Below are positions 46,618-57,042 of a DNA stretch of 64,000 bases, one piece after another; position 1 is the first letter of the stretch, and every line of letters begins with the position of its first letter. The notes beneath the pieces were generated by a model, which searched no databases, was not told the DNA's origin, and saw only the letters and a program-made list of their open reading frames with translations. The stretch comes from Pseudomonas nitroreducens (lineage in GTDB: Bacteria; Pseudomonadota; Gammaproteobacteria; Pseudomonadales; Pseudomonadaceae). The position numbers were made by a program, and so were the translations under genes. The stretch is taken from positions 310,001 to 374,000 of the forward strand of contig NZ_JALJXP010000002.1 in the NCBI RefSeq assembly GCF_024170165.1, written 5' to 3'.

Positions 46618-47292
46618 TCAGGCTTTCTTCGGTGTCGCCACGTTGTCACGCAGGTAGACGGGCTGGGCCTGCTCTGCGTCAACCGCATCGCCGCGCGACC
46701 AGGCGAATTCGGCCAGGGTCAGCAGGTCTTCGGAGTGCGGCAGCAGGCTGGCGTCATGGGCGGCAACCTTCACCGCCAGGCGCTCTGCGAAGCCCCAGCC
46801 GGTGCCGGAACCGAACCATTCGCCCTGGGCATCGCGCGGCAGTTCGACGCGCTCGGGCGGCAGTACCGCCTCGGCGCCAGCCAGACGCATCTCGCCCTGT
46901 TCCAGGCGGTAGCAACCCCAGTAGACCTCGTCCATGCGCGCATCGATGGCCGCCGCGACCTGGCTGACGCCGTGCTCGCGATGGGCGCGCTGGGCCAGTA
47001 CCGCAAGATCGGAGATCGGCAGCACCGGCTTTTGCAGCGCGAACGCCAGGCCCTGCACTACGCCGATGGCGATACGAACACCGGTAAAGGCACCGGGGCC
47101 GCGGCCGAAGGCGATGGCATCGATGGCGGACAGCGCGATGCCGGCCTCGCCGAGGATGTCCTGGACCATGGGCAGCAGCCGCTGGGCATGCAGGCGCGGG
47201 ATCACCTCGTGGCGCACGAACCGGCGGCCGTCATGCAGCAGGGCGACGGAACAGGCTTCGGTCGAGGTATCCAGGGCCAGCAGCGTGGGCAT
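46618..47292 (-). CDS. tsaB: tRNA threonylcarbamoyladenosine biosynthesis protein TsaB
   Basis: TsaB is the inactive ASKHA-fold partner of TsaD in making t6A37 on tRNAs. The 224-residue protein starts MPTLLALDTSTEACSVALLH and has AIAFGRGPGAFTGVRIAIGV and AAIDARMDEVYWGCYRL, all typical. An ATG four codons upstream (47304) is also in frame; 47292 is preferred because GGATAA stands 7 bases before it. It follows adk on the same strand with a hairpin between. Its product modification is the substrate of TcdA, also encoded in this window. Confidence 0.92.
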   Translation of the reverse strand: MPTLLALDTSTEACSVALLHDGRRFVRHEVIPRLHAQRLLPMVQDILGEAGIALSAIDAIAFGRGPGAFTGVRIAIGVVQGLAFALQKPVLPISDLAVLAQRAHREHGVSQVAAAIDARMDEVYWGCYRLEQGEMRLAGAEAVLPPERVELPRDAQGEWFGSGTGWGFAERLAVKVAAHDASLLPHSEDLLTLAEFAWSRGDAVDAEQAQPVYLRDNVATPKKA

Positions 47293-47340
47293 GGTGTTAT
47301 CCATAGGGTGTGGAAAAAAGGGCGGGCATTATAAACGCCA

Positions 47341-47362
47341 AAGGCCCGCGTGTGCGGGCCTT
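47341..47362 (-). terminator. Hairpin between adk and tsaB
   Basis: A 9-bp stem AAGGCCCGC/GCGGGCCTT (47341-47349 with 47354-47362) with a 4-base loop. On the minus strand only TT-TGG follows, so termination is likely partial. Confidence 0.6.
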
Positions 47363-47381
47363 GGGTGATGCCGAAGGTGGA

Positions 47382-48050
<669 letters not shown>

Positions 48051-48276
48051 TTAAGCGAAATCACGGATCCGCCTCGTGGGGCCAATCTCATCGTGCTGGA
48101 ATGGCGCAAATACGCGCCGAAAGGTTGCTCACGATACACAGCGGTCCCCCACCACACAAGCCGGCCATGGGGACTGCGCACGGCGCTTCCGGGCGTATTC
48201 CTACACCCGGATCAGCCATCAAATTAATCTTATCCAGCCGCTCGGCAATCCACCTTTGGTGGGGGGTGGCGATACC

Positions 48277-50913
48277 TCAGCCGGTGTTGCGCAGCCCCGC
48301 CGCAATGCCCGCCACCGTCACCAGCATGGCTTGCTCCAGACCGCCGCAGGCATCGCCCGTGCAGCGCCGCGAGCGCGCCAGCAGCTCGGCCTGGAGCAGG
48401 TGCAGCGGGTCCAGGTAGGTGTTGCGCACGCCGATGGATTCGCGCGTCTCGGCGGCGTGGGCGAGCAGCTGCGATTGCCCTGTGAGTCCCAGCACCACGC
48501 GCACCGACTGCGACAATAGGTCGCGTAAATGCGCACCTAATGGTCGCAGTTCCGATTGCACCAGTCGCTCGTCGTAGAGTTGGGCAATTTCCCGGTCGGC
48601 CTTGGCCAGCACCATCTCCAGCATGTCGATGCGCGTGGTGAAGAACGGCCATTCCTTGCGCATGCGCCCCAGCAGTGCACCTTCGCCGCGCTCGATGGCC
48701 TTGAACAGGGCGTCTTCCCAGCCCAGCCAGGCCGGCAACATCAGCCGCGTCTGGGTCCAGGCGAAGATCCAGGGGATCGCCCGCAGGCTTTCCACCCCGC
48801 CCTCGCGGCGCTTGGCCGGGCGACTGCCCAGCGGCAGACGGCCCAGCTCCTGCTCGGGCGTGGCTTCGCGGAAGTAGTCGACGAACTGCGGGTTCTCCCG
48901 CACCACCGCGCGGTAGGCGAGCACGCCATCGGCGGCCAGGCGGTCCATCTCCTCGCGCCAGGCCGGCTCGGGCACCGGTGGCGGCTGCAGGGTAGCCTCC
49001 AGCACGGCGGCCAGATAAAGGTTGAGGTTCTGCTCGGCGATATCCGGCAGGCCGAACTTGAAGCGGATCATCTCGCCCTGCTCGGTGGTGCGGAAACGCC
49101 CGGCCACCGAGCCCGGCGGCTGCGAGAGGATCGCCGCGTGGGCCGGGCCGCCGCCCCGGCCGACGGTGCCACCGCGACCATGGAACAGCAGCAGCTCGAC
49201 GCCATGATTGCGACAGATGTCCACCAGCGCCTCCTGCGCGCGGTACTGCGCCCAGGCGGCGGCCAGGGTGCCGGCGTCCTTGGCCGAGTCGGAGTAGCCG
49301 ATCATCACTTCCTGCGGGCCGGCCAGACGGGTGCGGTAGCTGTCCAGGCTGAGCAGGCGATCGATGCAGGGGCCGGCGTTGTCCAGGTCATCCAGCGTCT
49401 CGAACAGCGGCACCACACGCATCGGCCGTTCCAGCCCGCACTCCTTGAGCAGCAATTGCACGGCCAGTACATCGGACGGCTGGCCGGCCATGGAGATGAC
49501 GTAGGAGCCCAGCGACGCCGCCGGCGCCTGAGCCACCACGCGGCAGGTAGCGAGGACTTCGGCGGTCTCGGCCGAGGCCTGGTAATTGGCGGGCAACAGC
49601 GGGCGGCGGCTGGCGAGTTCTTCCAGGAGGAACTCCTGACGCACGCTTTCGTCCCACTCGGTGTAGTTGCCCAGGTCCAGGTGCTCGGTGATTTCGGCCA
49701 TGGCGCTGGCGTGGCGCGTGGAGTCCTGGCGCACGTCCAGGCGCGCCAGGAACAGCCCGAAAGTGGCGGCGCGGCGCAGGGTATCGAGCAGGTCGCCCTC
49801 GGCGATCACGCCCATGCCGCAGGCCTGCAGCGAGCGATAGCAGAGCTGCAGCGGTTCCAGCAGTTCGCGGTTGTCCTGCAGTACCTCGGCGCCCGGCTCC
49901 TCGCCGGTATGGATGGCGCGCTCGGCCCAGGCGCGGGTGGCGCGCAGGCGTTCGCGCAACTGCTTGAGCAGCGCGCGGTAGGGCTCGGCGAGGTCGCCGA
50001 CTTCAGCGCGCAGTTCGTCGCTGGCCTGCTGCATGGAGAGTTCGGCGGCGAGGCTGTCGACGTCGCGCAGATAGAGGTCGGCCGCCATCCAGCGCGCCAG
50101 CAGCAATACCTCGCGGGTGATGGCGGCGGTGACGTTGGGGTTGCCGTCGCGATCGCCGCCCATCCAGGAGGCGAAGCGGATCGGTGCGGCGCTCAGCGGC
50201 AGGCGCTCGCCGAGGGTTTCCTGCAGCGTGCGGTCGACATGACGGAGGAAGTCCGGCAGCGCATGCCAGAGGGAATGCTCGATCACCGCAAAGCCCCATT
50301 TCGCCTCGTCCACCGGGGTCGGCCGGGTGCGGCGGATTTCGTCGGTGTGCCAGGCCTCGGCGATCAGCCGCTGGAGTTTTTCCTGCACCGCCTGGCGCTC
50401 CTCGGGCAGCAGGTCGGAGTGGTCGCCGGCGGCCAGTTGAGCGGTGATGGCGTCGTACTTCTGGATCAGCGTGCGGCGCGCCACCTCAGTAGGGTGCGCA
50501 GTCAGCACCAGCTCGATCTCCAGGTCCGCCACCTGCCGCGCCAGGCCTTCAGCGCCCAGGCCCGACTTGCGCAGGCGGCCCAGCAATTCTGCCAGCACGC
50601 GGTTCTCGAAGGGCTCCGGCTCCTTGGGCGTGCGGCGGCGGATGCGGTGGTACTGCTCGGCGATGTTCGCCAGGTTGAGGAACTGGTTGAAGGCGCGCGC
50701 CACCGGCAGCAGTTCGTCCTCGCCCAGACCGTCGAGGGTCGCGGTGAGCTGTTTGGCGCCTTCGGCGGAGCCGCGCCGGGCGGCCTTGGCGCCGGTGCGG
50801 ATCAGCTCGATCTTGTCGAGGAAGCCTTGCCCGTACTGGGCGCGGATGGTCTGCCCGAGCAGCTCGCCGAGCAGGTGAACGTCCTCGCGCAGGCGCGCGT
50901 CGATATCCGGCAT
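48277..50913 (-). CDS. ppc: Phosphoenolpyruvate carboxylase
   Basis: Ppc carboxylates PEP to oxaloacetate, refilling the TCA cycle. The 878-residue protein starts [20 protein letters not shown] and has the catalytic-His motif [14 protein letters not shown], the glycine-rich [16 protein letters not shown], and the C-terminal tetrapeptide RNTG in place of the more common QNTG; the arginine form is, I believe, usual in Pseudomonas. The start at 50913 matches the family length and follows AAGGAGAC; the longer frame runs antisense through the next gene. Confidence 0.97.
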   Translation of the reverse strand: MPDIDARLREDVHLLGELLGQTIRAQYGQGFLDKIELIRTGAKAARRGSAEGAKQLTATLDGLGEDELLPVARAFNQFLNLANIAEQYHRIRRRTPKEPEPFENRVLAELLGRLRKSGLGAEGLARQVADLEIELVLTAHPTEVARRTLIQKYDAITAQLAAGDHSDLLPEERQAVQEKLQRLIAEAWHTDEIRRTRPTPVDEAKWGFAVIEHSLWHALPDFLRHVDRTLQETLGERLPLSAAPIRFASWMGGDRDGNPNVTAAITREVLLLARWMAADLYLRDVDSLAAELSMQQASDELRAEVGDLAEPYRALLKQLRERLRATRAWAERAIHTGEEPGAEVLQDNRELLEPLQLCYRSLQACGMGVIAEGDLLDTLRRAATFGLFLARLDVRQDSTRHASAMAEITEHLDLGNYTEWDESVRQEFLLEELASRRPLLPANYQASAETAEVLATCRVVAQAPAASLGSYVISMAGQPSDVLAVQLLLKECGLERPMRVVPLFETLDDLDNAGPCIDRLLSLDSYRTRLAGPQEVMIGYSDSAKDAGTLAAAWAQYRAQEALVDICRNHGVELLLFHGRGGTVGRGGGPAHAAILSQPPGSVAGRFRTTEQGEMIRFKFGLPDIAEQNLNLYLAAVLEATLQPPPVPEPAWREEMDRLAADGVLAYRAVVRENPQFVDYFREATPEQELGRLPLGSRPAKRREGGVESLRAIPWIFAWTQTRLMLPAWLGWEDALFKAIERGEGALLGRMRKEWPFFTTRIDMLEMVLAKADREIAQLYDERLVQSELRPLGAHLRDLLSQSVRVVLGLTGQSQLLAHAAETRESIGVRNTYLDPLHLLQAELLARSRRCTGDACGGLEQAMLVTVAGIAAGLRNTG

Positions 50914-51121
50914 CACGGTCTCCTTGGTGTGAGAGTCCTTGATTGAAAAAGGCGTCGCTTGGCACTTCACAGTGGCGCCCGGTGCGCTGGCTGGCAAGGG
51001 TGCGACGAACGCCCGCAATCCTGCTCGGACAACGTCTAGGCTGAAAGTTATCCCCATCGATGGGAAAACCTGCGGCGACCTCACGAGGGCCGACCGCCAC
51101 GTAACGACCCTAGAGGTGAAC

Positions 51122-51457
51122 ATGAAAATCCGCGAGCTGGTACGCCATTGGGAAAAGAACGCCAGGGGGCGCATGACCCACCACCAGTACAGCATTCCGC
51201 TGGACGTCGAGACCGCCGCGCGTCTGGCTGCGCTGCATGACATGTACCCCAAGCGCAGTGTCGAGGAGCTGCTGGGAGAGCTGGTCAGTGCGGCGCTGGA
51301 GGAGCTGGAGGCGAGCTTCCCCTACGTGCAGGGCAACAAGGTGGTGGCCCAGGATGAACAGGGCGACCCGATCTACGAGGACACCGGCCCGACGCCGCGT
51401 TTCCTCGCGCTATCGCGCAAGTACCTGCGTGAGCTGACGGAGGCGGAGCACTCCTGA
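51122..51457 (+). CDS. Conserved hypothetical protein
   Basis: A 111-residue soluble protein beginning [20 protein letters not shown], with [20 protein letters not shown] and the acidic [20 protein letters not shown], which look like short helices with some resemblance to small DNA-binding or antitoxin-like folds. It is divergent from ppc and ends at a strong terminator. The start at 51122 was chosen for its position after AGAGGTGA; the upstream frame is leader. Function unknown. Confidence 0.82.
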   Translation: MKIRELVRHWEKNARGRMTHHQYSIPLDVETAARLAALHDMYPKRSVEELLGELVSAALEELEASFPYVQGNKVVAQDEQGDPIYEDTGPTPRFLALSRKYLRELTEAEHS

Positions 51458-51461
51458 ACGA

Positions 51462-51489
51462 AAACGCCCCGGCAATTGCCGGGGCGTTT
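51462..51489 (+). terminator. Intrinsic terminator
   Basis: A perfect palindrome AAACGCCCCGGCAA/TTGCCGGGGCGTTT (51462-51475 with 51476-51489), then GGTTTT. It ends the preceding plus-strand gene. Confidence 0.9.
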
Positions 51490-51496
51490 GGTTTTC

Positions 51497-51591
51497 CGTA
51501 GGGCGGATAACCTGGAACAGGTTATCCGCCGTTCACGTCACCGGCGCAGCGGAACAGCGGCGGATAACGCTGGTGCGTTATGCGCCCTACG
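51497..51591. repeat. REPIN of the GTAGGGCGGATAAC family
   Basis: GTAGGGCGGATAACCTGG at the left and GGTGCGTTATGCGCCCTAC at the right, with internal GGTTATCCGCC and GGCGGATAACG copies in between. It occupies most of the space up to cadR. Confidence 0.75.
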
Positions 51592-51616
51592 GGTTGCCGG
51601 GGGCGCTTGCATTACC

Positions 51617-51636
51617 TGTAGGAGCGAGCTTGCTCA
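51617..51636. repeat. Half REP overlapping the cadR stop codon
   Basis: TGTAGGAGCGAGCTTGCTCA is a left REP arm whose last three bases are the cadR stop (TCA on the plus strand). The other arm is missing. Confidence 0.7.
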
Positions 51637-52101
51637 GTGCCGGCCGTGCACGCCGGGGACATGCAGATGCCCCGCCTCGGCACAGGCCTCGGGAATCACC
51701 GACGGCTCCGCCGGCTGCTCCAGCTCGCGCAGGATGCCGCAATCCTCGCTGCTGCCCTCGCCCTGGCACTGCGCGCGCAGGTCGCGCAGTTGCTGGCTGA
51801 GCGACTGCAGCTCGGCGATGCGCACCTCGACATGGTGCAGGTGCTCGTCGATCAGCCGGTTGGCGGTGCCGCAGTCGGATTCGGGGCGGTCGCGCAGGCC
51901 GAGGAGGATGCGGATCTCCTCCTGGGTCATGTCCAGCGAACGGCAATGGCGGATGAACGACAGTCGTTCGACGTGGCTGGCGTCGTACTGCCGGTAGTTG
52001 CCTTCGCTGCGCGACGGCGCGGGCAGCAGGCCTTCGCGCTCGTAGTAGCGGATGGTTTCCACCGGGCAGCCGGTCAGTTTCGCCAGTTCACCGATCTTCA
52101 T
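51634..52101 (-). CDS. cadR: Cd/Zn-responsive MerR-family regulator CadR
   Basis: CadR binds the spacer of its target promoter and, on binding Cd2+ (or Zn2+), untwists it to switch on the efflux ATPase. The 155-residue protein has the MerR helix-turn-helix start MKIGELAKLTGCPVETIRYY, the dimer helix, metal ligands C77 (DCG), C112 and C121, and a His-rich tail HLHVPGVHGRH, which is typical of CadR. It is divergent from the ATPase gene, 88 bp apart. Its stop codon lies in the edge of a REP element. Confidence 0.93.
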   Translation of the reverse strand: MKIGELAKLTGCPVETIRYYEREGLLPAPSRSEGNYRQYDASHVERLSFIRHCRSLDMTQEEIRILLGLRDRPESDCGTANRLIDEHLHHVEVRIAELQSLSQQLRDLRAQCQGEGSSEDCGILRELEQPAEPSVIPEACAEAGHLHVPGVHGRH

Positions 52102-52125
52102 TTGCGACTCCTCGCCAACGGACGC

Positions 52126-52156
52126 TTGACTCTGTAGTTGCTACAGGGTGTGCAAT
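52126..52156 (+). promoter_or_regulatory. MerR-type promoter/operator of the Zn/Cd ATPase
   Basis: TTGACT (52126-52131) and TGCAAT (52151-52156) are spaced by 19 bp, the over-long spacing typical of MerR-controlled promoters. The spacer holds the dyad CTGTAG-TTG-CTACAG (52132-52146), where CadR should bind. Confidence 0.88.
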
Positions 52157-52188
52157 CAGCAGCAACTCGTCAAACAGGAACGGACGAC

Positions 52189-54555
52189 ATGACTGCCAAG
52201 CCCGAGGGCCCGATCATCCGCGGCCCCGTTCACGACCGCAAAGAGCAGGACGCCGGCTGCTGCGGCTGCGACAAGGGCGCACTGCTGCGCGCCCCGGCGG
52301 CCGGACCGGCCCCGCACTCGCACGGCCACGGCCATGCCCACGATCACGGCCATGCCCACGATCACGATCACGATCACGATCACGGACATGGTGAGGATCG
52401 CAGCGCGCGCGCCGAAAGCGCCGCCACTGCCGCCGCCGGTTCGGCCAGCGGCGAGCTGCGCTGGACCAGCCTGCGCATCGAAGCCATGGACTGCCCCACC
52501 GAGGAACGCCTGCTGCGTGATGCGCTGGGCCGCGTGCCTGCCGTGGAAGACCTGGACTTCAACCTGATGCAGCGACTGCTGCGCGTGCAGCATCGCTTCG
52601 ACAGCATCGAGCCGCTGCAGAAGCTGGTGGCCTCCCTCGGCATGCAGGCCGAACCGCTGGACGAAAACGCCCCCGCCTCCGCCCAGCCCGCCCGGCAGAA
52701 GCCCTGGTGGCCGCTGGCGCTGGCCGGTGTGGCGGCGGCAGGCGCGGAGTTCTTCGAGTGGTTCGCCATCGGCCCGCACTGGCTGGTGGCCGCACTGGCC
52801 ATCGCGGCGATTCTCGGCGCCGGCCTGCCGACCTACCGCAAGGGCTGGATCGCCCTGAAGAACCGCAACCTCAACATCAACGCCCTGATGAGCATCGCCG
52901 TGACCGGCGCCATGCTGATCGGCCAGTGGCCGGAAGCGGCCATGGTGGCGGTGTTGTTCGCCATCGCCGAACTGATCGAGGCCAAGTCGCTGGACCGTGC
53001 GCGCAATGCCATTCGCGGTCTGCTGCAACTGGCTCCGGAGCAGGCCACGGTGCAGATGGACGGGCAGTGGCAGGAGGTCTCCGCCAAGTCCGTCGACCTC
53101 GGTGCGCGGGTGCGGGTGCGCCCCGGCGAGCGCATCGCTCTGGACGGCGAGGTGCTCGACGGCCGCTCCAGTGTCAACCAGGCGCCCATCACCGGCGAGA
53201 GCCTGCCGGTGGAAAAGCAGGCCGGCGACACCCTGTTCGCCGGCACCATCAACGGCGAAAGCGCGCTGGAATATCGCGTCACCCGAGTGGCCGATGACAG
53301 CACCCTGGCGCGCATCATCCACGCCGTGGAAGAAGCCCAGGGTTCGCGCGCGCCAACCCAGCGCTTCGTCGACCAATTCTCGCGCATCTACACCCCGGCG
53401 GTATTCCTCATCGCCATCGCCACCGCACTGCTGCCGCCGCTGTTCTTCAGTGGCGCCTGGCTCGACTGGGTGTACCGCGCGCTGGTCCTGCTGGTGATCG
53501 CCTGCCCCTGCGCCCTGGTGATCTCCACGCCGGTGACCATCGTCAGCGGCCTGTCGGCGGCAGCGCGCCTGGGCATCCTGATCAAGGGCGGGGTGTTCCT
53601 GGAGATGGGCCGTTCGCTGGAATGGATCGCCCTGGACAAGACCGGCACCCTGACCGAAGGCCGCCCGCGCCAGACCGACTTCACCGCCCTGCGCGAAACC
53701 GCCGCCGGCGACGTCCGCACCCTGGCCGCCAGCCTTGCCGCACGCTCGGATCACCCGGTGTCCCACGCCGTGGCCCGGGCCGCCGAGGCCGACAACATCG
53801 CGCTGTACAGCGTCGGCGAGCTGACCGCCCTGCCCGGCCGTGGTGTGAAGGGCGCGATCGACGGCCGCACCTACCACCTGGGCAACCACCGCCTGGTTGA
53901 AGAGTTGCAGCTGTGCTCGAAGGAGCTGGAGGCCCGGCTCGATGCCCTCGAACAACAGGGCAAGACGGTCATCGTGCTGCTCGATGCCGAGGGGCCGCTG
54001 GCGCTGTTCGCGGTGGCCGATGGCGTCAAGGAAACCAGCCGTGAAGCGATCGCCCAGTTGCACGAACTGGACGTGAAGACGCTGATGCTGACCGGCGACA
54101 ACCCGCACACCGCCAATGCCATCGGCGCCCAGGTGGGTATCGATGTGGCGCTGGGCAACCTGCTGCCCGAGGACAAGCTGCGCGAAGTGAAGCAGCGTCA
54201 GGAGGGCGGCAAGCGCGTCGGCATGGTGGGCGACGGTATCAACGACGCCCCAGCATTGGCCCGTGCCGACATCGGCTTCGCCATGGGCGCGGCGGGTACT
54301 GACACGGCCATTGAAACCGCCGGTGTCGCGCTGATGGACGACGACCTGCGCAAGCTGCCGTCCTTCATTCGCCTGTCGCGCCAGACCCACCGCGTGCTGA
54401 TCCAGAACATCACCCTGGCGCTGGGCATCAAGGCGGTGTTCCTCGCCCTCACCCTGGCCGGCGAAGGCACTCTGTGGATGGCGGTTTTCGCCGACATGGG
54501 CGCCAGCCTGCTGGTGGTGTTCAACGGCCTGCGGTTGTTGCGCCATCGCGGCTGA
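52189..54555 (+). CDS. P1B-type Zn2+/Cd2+-exporting ATPase (CadA/ZntA)
   Basis: A 788-residue inner-membrane P1B-ATPase for Zn2+, Cd2+ or Pb2+. It starts with a soluble tail carrying C24/C25/C27 and a stretch of about 25 residues of alternating His with Asp/Gly/Ala (near 44-69), then an HMA-like domain with MDCPTEE. The ion-site motif in the sixth membrane helix is IACPCALVIS; DKTGTLTEG (phosphorylation), SDHPVSHA (HP locus) and GDGINDAPALA (hinge) follow. The start at 52189 follows AGGAACGG. CadR is divergent and its operator lies just upstream. Confidence 0.94.
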   Translation: MTAKPEGPIIRGPVHDRKEQDAGCCGCDKGALLRAPAAGPAPHSHGHGHAHDHGHAHDHDHDHDHGHGEDRSARAESAATAAAGSASGELRWTSLRIEAMDCPTEERLLRDALGRVPAVEDLDFNLMQRLLRVQHRFDSIEPLQKLVASLGMQAEPLDENAPASAQPARQKPWWPLALAGVAAAGAEFFEWFAIGPHWLVAALAIAAILGAGLPTYRKGWIALKNRNLNINALMSIAVTGAMLIGQWPEAAMVAVLFAIAELIEAKSLDRARNAIRGLLQLAPEQATVQMDGQWQEVSAKSVDLGARVRVRPGERIALDGEVLDGRSSVNQAPITGESLPVEKQAGDTLFAGTINGESALEYRVTRVADDSTLARIIHAVEEAQGSRAPTQRFVDQFSRIYTPAVFLIAIATALLPPLFFSGAWLDWVYRALVLLVIACPCALVISTPVTIVSGLSAAARLGILIKGGVFLEMGRSLEWIALDKTGTLTEGRPRQTDFTALRETAAGDVRTLAASLAARSDHPVSHAVARAAEADNIALYSVGELTALPGRGVKGAIDGRTYHLGNHRLVEELQLCSKELEARLDALEQQGKTVIVLLDAEGPLALFAVADGVKETSREAIAQLHELDVKTLMLTGDNPHTANAIGAQVGIDVALGNLLPEDKLREVKQRQEGGKRVGMVGDGINDAPALARADIGFAMGAAGTDTAIETAGVALMDDDLRKLPSFIRLSRQTHRVLIQNITLALGIKAVFLALTLAGEGTLWMAVFADMGASLLVVFNGLRLLRHRG

Positions 54556-54574
54556 TCGACGCCGTTTGCCGAAG

Positions 54575-54605
54575 AATGCCCGCCTGCACGGCGGGCATTT
54601 TTTTT
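54575..54605 (+). terminator. Intrinsic terminator after the ATPase gene
   Basis: A 10-bp stem AATGCCCGCC/GGCGGGCATT (54575-54584 with 54590-54599), a 5-base loop and eight T. Confidence 0.95.
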
Positions 54606-54743
54606 GAACCCCCTGGCAAAACACTTAGTCCCCTAAACAGATGCCCGCTATCGATGGCGCAGAACCGCGCCGGAGAACGGCGCGCATCCGCCGGCATCGA
54701 AACGCCGAGGGAACCCCCTACCAAACGTCAGAGGATTCACCCA

Positions 54744-55163
54744 ATGGAACTGAAATCTCAGAGCGCTCGAACCGTCCCTGCCCTTTCCACCCGTGCCCCG
54801 CTGCGCAGCTGGCGCCTGGGGCTGCTCGCCCTGGGCAGCGCCGTGCTGCTGGCCGGCTGCGCCGGCAACCCGCCCAGCGAGCAGATGGCCGTCACCGAAT
54901 CGGCGGTGAACGCGGCAGTCAGCAACGGCGGACCGGAATTCGCCCCCGTGGAAACCAAGAACGCCCAGGACAAGCTCGCCCAGGCGCGTATCGCCCTGAA
55001 CGACAAGGAATACGACCAGGCCCGCAACCTGGCCCAGCAGGCCGAGTGGGACGCCCGCGTGGCCGAGCGCAAATCCCAGGCCGTGAAGGCCCAGAACGCG
55101 GTGAAGGACGCCCAGCAGGGCGTGATGGAGTTGCGTCAGGAAGGCCTGCAGCAGGCCCAGTGA
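54744..55163 (+). CDS. DUF4398 lipoprotein
   Basis: A 139-residue lipoprotein: basic N-terminus, helix LGLLALGSAVLLAGC with the modified Cys near residue 42, then an alpha-helical DUF4398 domain (VETKNAQDKLAQARIALNDK, ARNLAQQAEWDARVAERKSQ). It has a long N-region before the signal helix but a good AGAGGATT site at the ATG (54744). It sits 36 bp before the OmpA-type lipoprotein, whose N-terminus is of the same helical type, so both probably act together at the outer membrane. Confidence 0.88.
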   Translation: MELKSQSARTVPALSTRAPLRSWRLGLLALGSAVLLAGCAGNPPSEQMAVTESAVNAAVSNGGPEFAPVETKNAQDKLAQARIALNDKEYDQARNLAQQAEWDARVAERKSQAVKAQNAVKDAQQGVMELRQEGLQQAQ

Positions 55164-55199
55164 TCCCGCCCTTACGCCCGGTCATATAAGGAATTCGAC

Positions 55200-55991
55200 A
55201 TGAACAAATTCATCGTACTGCCCGCCCTCTCGACCCTCGCCCTGGCTCTGGCCGCCTGCTCCACGCCGCCGAATGCGAACCTGGAGAAAGCCCGCGGCGA
55301 CTTCCAGGCCCTGCAGGCAGAGCCCCAGGCCACCCAGCAGGCGGCCCTGGAAACCAAGGACGCCGGTGACTGGCTGGCCAAGGCCGACCAGGCCTACCGC
55401 GACGGCGCCAACCCGAAGGAAGTGGACCAGCTGGCCTACCTGACCCAGCAGCGCATCGAGCTGGCCAACCAGACCGTGGCCCTGCGCGACGCCGAGGATC
55501 AGTTGAAGAACACCTCCGCCCAGCGCGCCCAGGCCCGCCTCGATGCCCGTACCGCGCAGTTGAACAAGCTCAAGGGCGAGCTGAACGCCAAGCAGACCTC
55601 ACGCGGGACCATGGTGTCCTTCGGTGACGTGCTGTTCGATCTCGACCGCGCCGAACTCAAGCCCGGCGCCATGAGCAACGTGCAGAACCTCGCGGGCTAC
55701 CTGCAGCAGAATCCGGAGCGCAAGGTCATAGTCGAGGGCTACACCGACAGCAGTGGCTCGTCGACCTACAACCAGGGCCTGTCCGAACGCCGCGCCGACG
55801 CCATCCGCCTGGCGCTGCTCAGCCAGGGCGTGACGCCGGAACGCGTCGTCGCCCGCGGCTACGGCAAGGAATACCCGGTATCGAGCAACGGCACTGCGGC
55901 GGGTCGCGCCATGAACCGCCGTGTCGAAGTGACCATCTCCAACGACGCCAATCCGGTGCAGCCGCGCTCTTCGGTGAGCGGCACCTACTGA
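55200..55991 (+). CDS. lptF: OmpA-family outer-membrane lipoprotein (lipotoxin F-like)
   Basis: A 263-residue lipoprotein with signal MNKFIVLPALSTLALALAAC (Cys at 20), a helical DUF4398-like region with coiled-coil character (about 25-140), and a C-terminal OmpA peptidoglycan-binding domain: SFGDVLFDLDRAELKPGAMS, VIVEGYTDSSGSSTYNQGLS, ERRADAIRLALLSQGV and NRRVEVTIS. It resembles P. aeruginosa LptF (PA3692), an AlgU-regulated lipoprotein; it is unrelated to the LPS-export LptF. No clear AlgU promoter was found in the preceding 150 bp. Confidence 0.9.
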   Translation: MNKFIVLPALSTLALALAACSTPPNANLEKARGDFQALQAEPQATQQAALETKDAGDWLAKADQAYRDGANPKEVDQLAYLTQQRIELANQTVALRDAEDQLKNTSAQRAQARLDARTAQLNKLKGELNAKQTSRGTMVSFGDVLFDLDRAELKPGAMSNVQNLAGYLQQNPERKVIVEGYTDSSGSSTYNQGLSERRADAIRLALLSQGVTPERVVARGYGKEYPVSSNGTAAGRAMNRRVEVTISNDANPVQPRSSVSGTY

Positions 55992-56028
55992 CCCGGCAAA
56001 ACGGCTCGCTCCTGCGAAGTGGCTCTTC

Positions 56029-56151
56029 GTAGGAGCGAGCTTGCTCGCGAACCCATTGCCGCGCAGGAGTCCTCCTTAGGCACCCCTCCGGGGTGGGAGA
56101 GGCCTACGGCCCGGAGGCGAGCCCTGGTTCGCGAGCAAGCTCGCTCCTACA
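56029..56151. repeat. REPIN (GTAGGAGCGAGCTTGCTCGC family)
   Basis: GTAGGAGCGAGCTTGCTCGC at the left and GCGAGCAAGCTCGCTCCTAC at the right, about 80 bp apart. A damaged unit (GGCTCGCTCCTGCG) stands just before it at 56003-56016. It separates two convergent genes. Confidence 0.85.
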
Positions 56152-56167
56152 AAAGCAGCTCCGTCGG

Positions 56168-56677
56168 TCAGGCGAGCAGGCGGCGGTAGAGCTCCGCCAT
56201 CTCTGCCGAGAAAGGCACCAGCACCAACTCCTTCAACGAACTCCCCTCGCCACGCGGACGACGCAGCTCGTCCACGGCAACCTGCGCCGCCGCCTCGGCG
56301 GGATAGCCGTAGATGCCGGTGCTGATGGCGGGAAAGGCGATGCTGGCGAGGCCCTTGTCCTCGGCCAGTTGCAGACTGTTGCCGTAGCACTGGGCGAGCA
56401 GCTCCGGCTCGCCGTGCTCACCGCCGCGCCAGACCGGCCCGACGGTGTGGATAACGAAGCGCGCCGGCAGGCGGAAGCCGGGGGTGAGCTTCGCCTGGCC
56501 GGTCTTGCAGCCACCCAGCGGGCGACAGGCGTGGACCAGATCCGGGCCGGCGGCCCGGTGGATGGCGCCGTCGACGCCACCGCCGCCCAGCAGAGAGCTG
56601 TTGGCGGCATTGACGATGGCATCGACGTCGAGACGGGTGATATCGCCCTGCCAGACGCGGATTTCGGGATGGCTCAT
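56168..56677 (-). CDS. Macrodomain protein (O-acetyl-ADP-ribose deacetylase-like)
   Basis: A 169-residue single macrodomain. It has [20 protein letters not shown], the following [20 protein letters not shown], and the phosphate-loop [20 protein letters not shown], all matching the MacroD/YmdB class that removes acetyl or ADP-ribose from ADP-ribose adducts. The start at 56677 follows AAGGGAGCC and gives the normal N-terminus; an ATG 14 codons upstream overlaps the next gene's stop. Confidence 0.92.
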   Translation of the reverse strand: MSHPEIRVWQGDITRLDVDAIVNAANSSLLGGGGVDGAIHRAAGPDLVHACRPLGGCKTGQAKLTPGFRLPARFVIHTVGPVWRGGEHGEPELLAQCYGNSLQLAEDKGLASIAFPAISTGIYGYPAEAAAQVAVDELRRPRGEGSSLKELVLVPFSAEMAELYRRLLA

Positions 56678-56715
56678 GTGACTGGCTCCCTTGGCCTGCG
56701 ACGGCGGGCTCGCCG

Positions 56716-57042
56716 TCACTTGACCTCTTGCGGGGTCTCTTCACCCATGCAGCGCACGGCGCGCTTGCGGCCGTCGACCAGCACGCCGGTCAGGCCCTTC
56801 TGGCTCATGTCGAACATCACCAGCACGCCATCGATGCACTGCGCCTGCTGGTCGGCCGGGTCCAGGGAAAGCTTGGTGCTGTCTTGGCCGGGGATGCTTT
56901 TCAGCATGGTGAACTGGGTCAGCTCCAGCGCGTCCTCGGGCTTGGCGAAGTGCAGGTAGCCGTAGTACCAGAGCGTGCCGACCGAGACGAAGATGGTGGC
57001 GATGACGGTGAGGATGTAGGAGATCGGGTTGCGGTCGTTCAT
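56716..57042 (-). CDS. Small membrane-anchored hypothetical protein
   Basis: A 108-residue protein with one N-terminal membrane helix ([20 protein letters not shown]) and a periplasmic part with two cysteines (QCIDGVL and RCMGEE), which may form a disulfide. Its start overlaps the stop of the upstream hydrolase (ATGA). Function unknown. Confidence 0.8.
   Translation of the reverse strand: MNDRNPISYILTVIATIFVSVGTLWYYGYLHFAKPEDALELTQFTMLKSIPGQDSTKLSLDPADQQAQCIDGVLVMFDMSQKGLTGVLVDGRKRAVRCMGEETPQEVK

Noticed and set aside
50939-51121. N-terminal extension of the hypothetical protein at 51122
   Set aside because: The extension lies in the divergent ppc promoter region, and the ATG at 51122 has its own ribosome-binding site.
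54606-54743. AlgU-type promoter before the DUF4398/lptF pair
   Set aside because: GAACCCCCTGG at 54606 resembles a GAACTT -35 element only loosely, and no TCTGA-like -10 was found at the right spacing.
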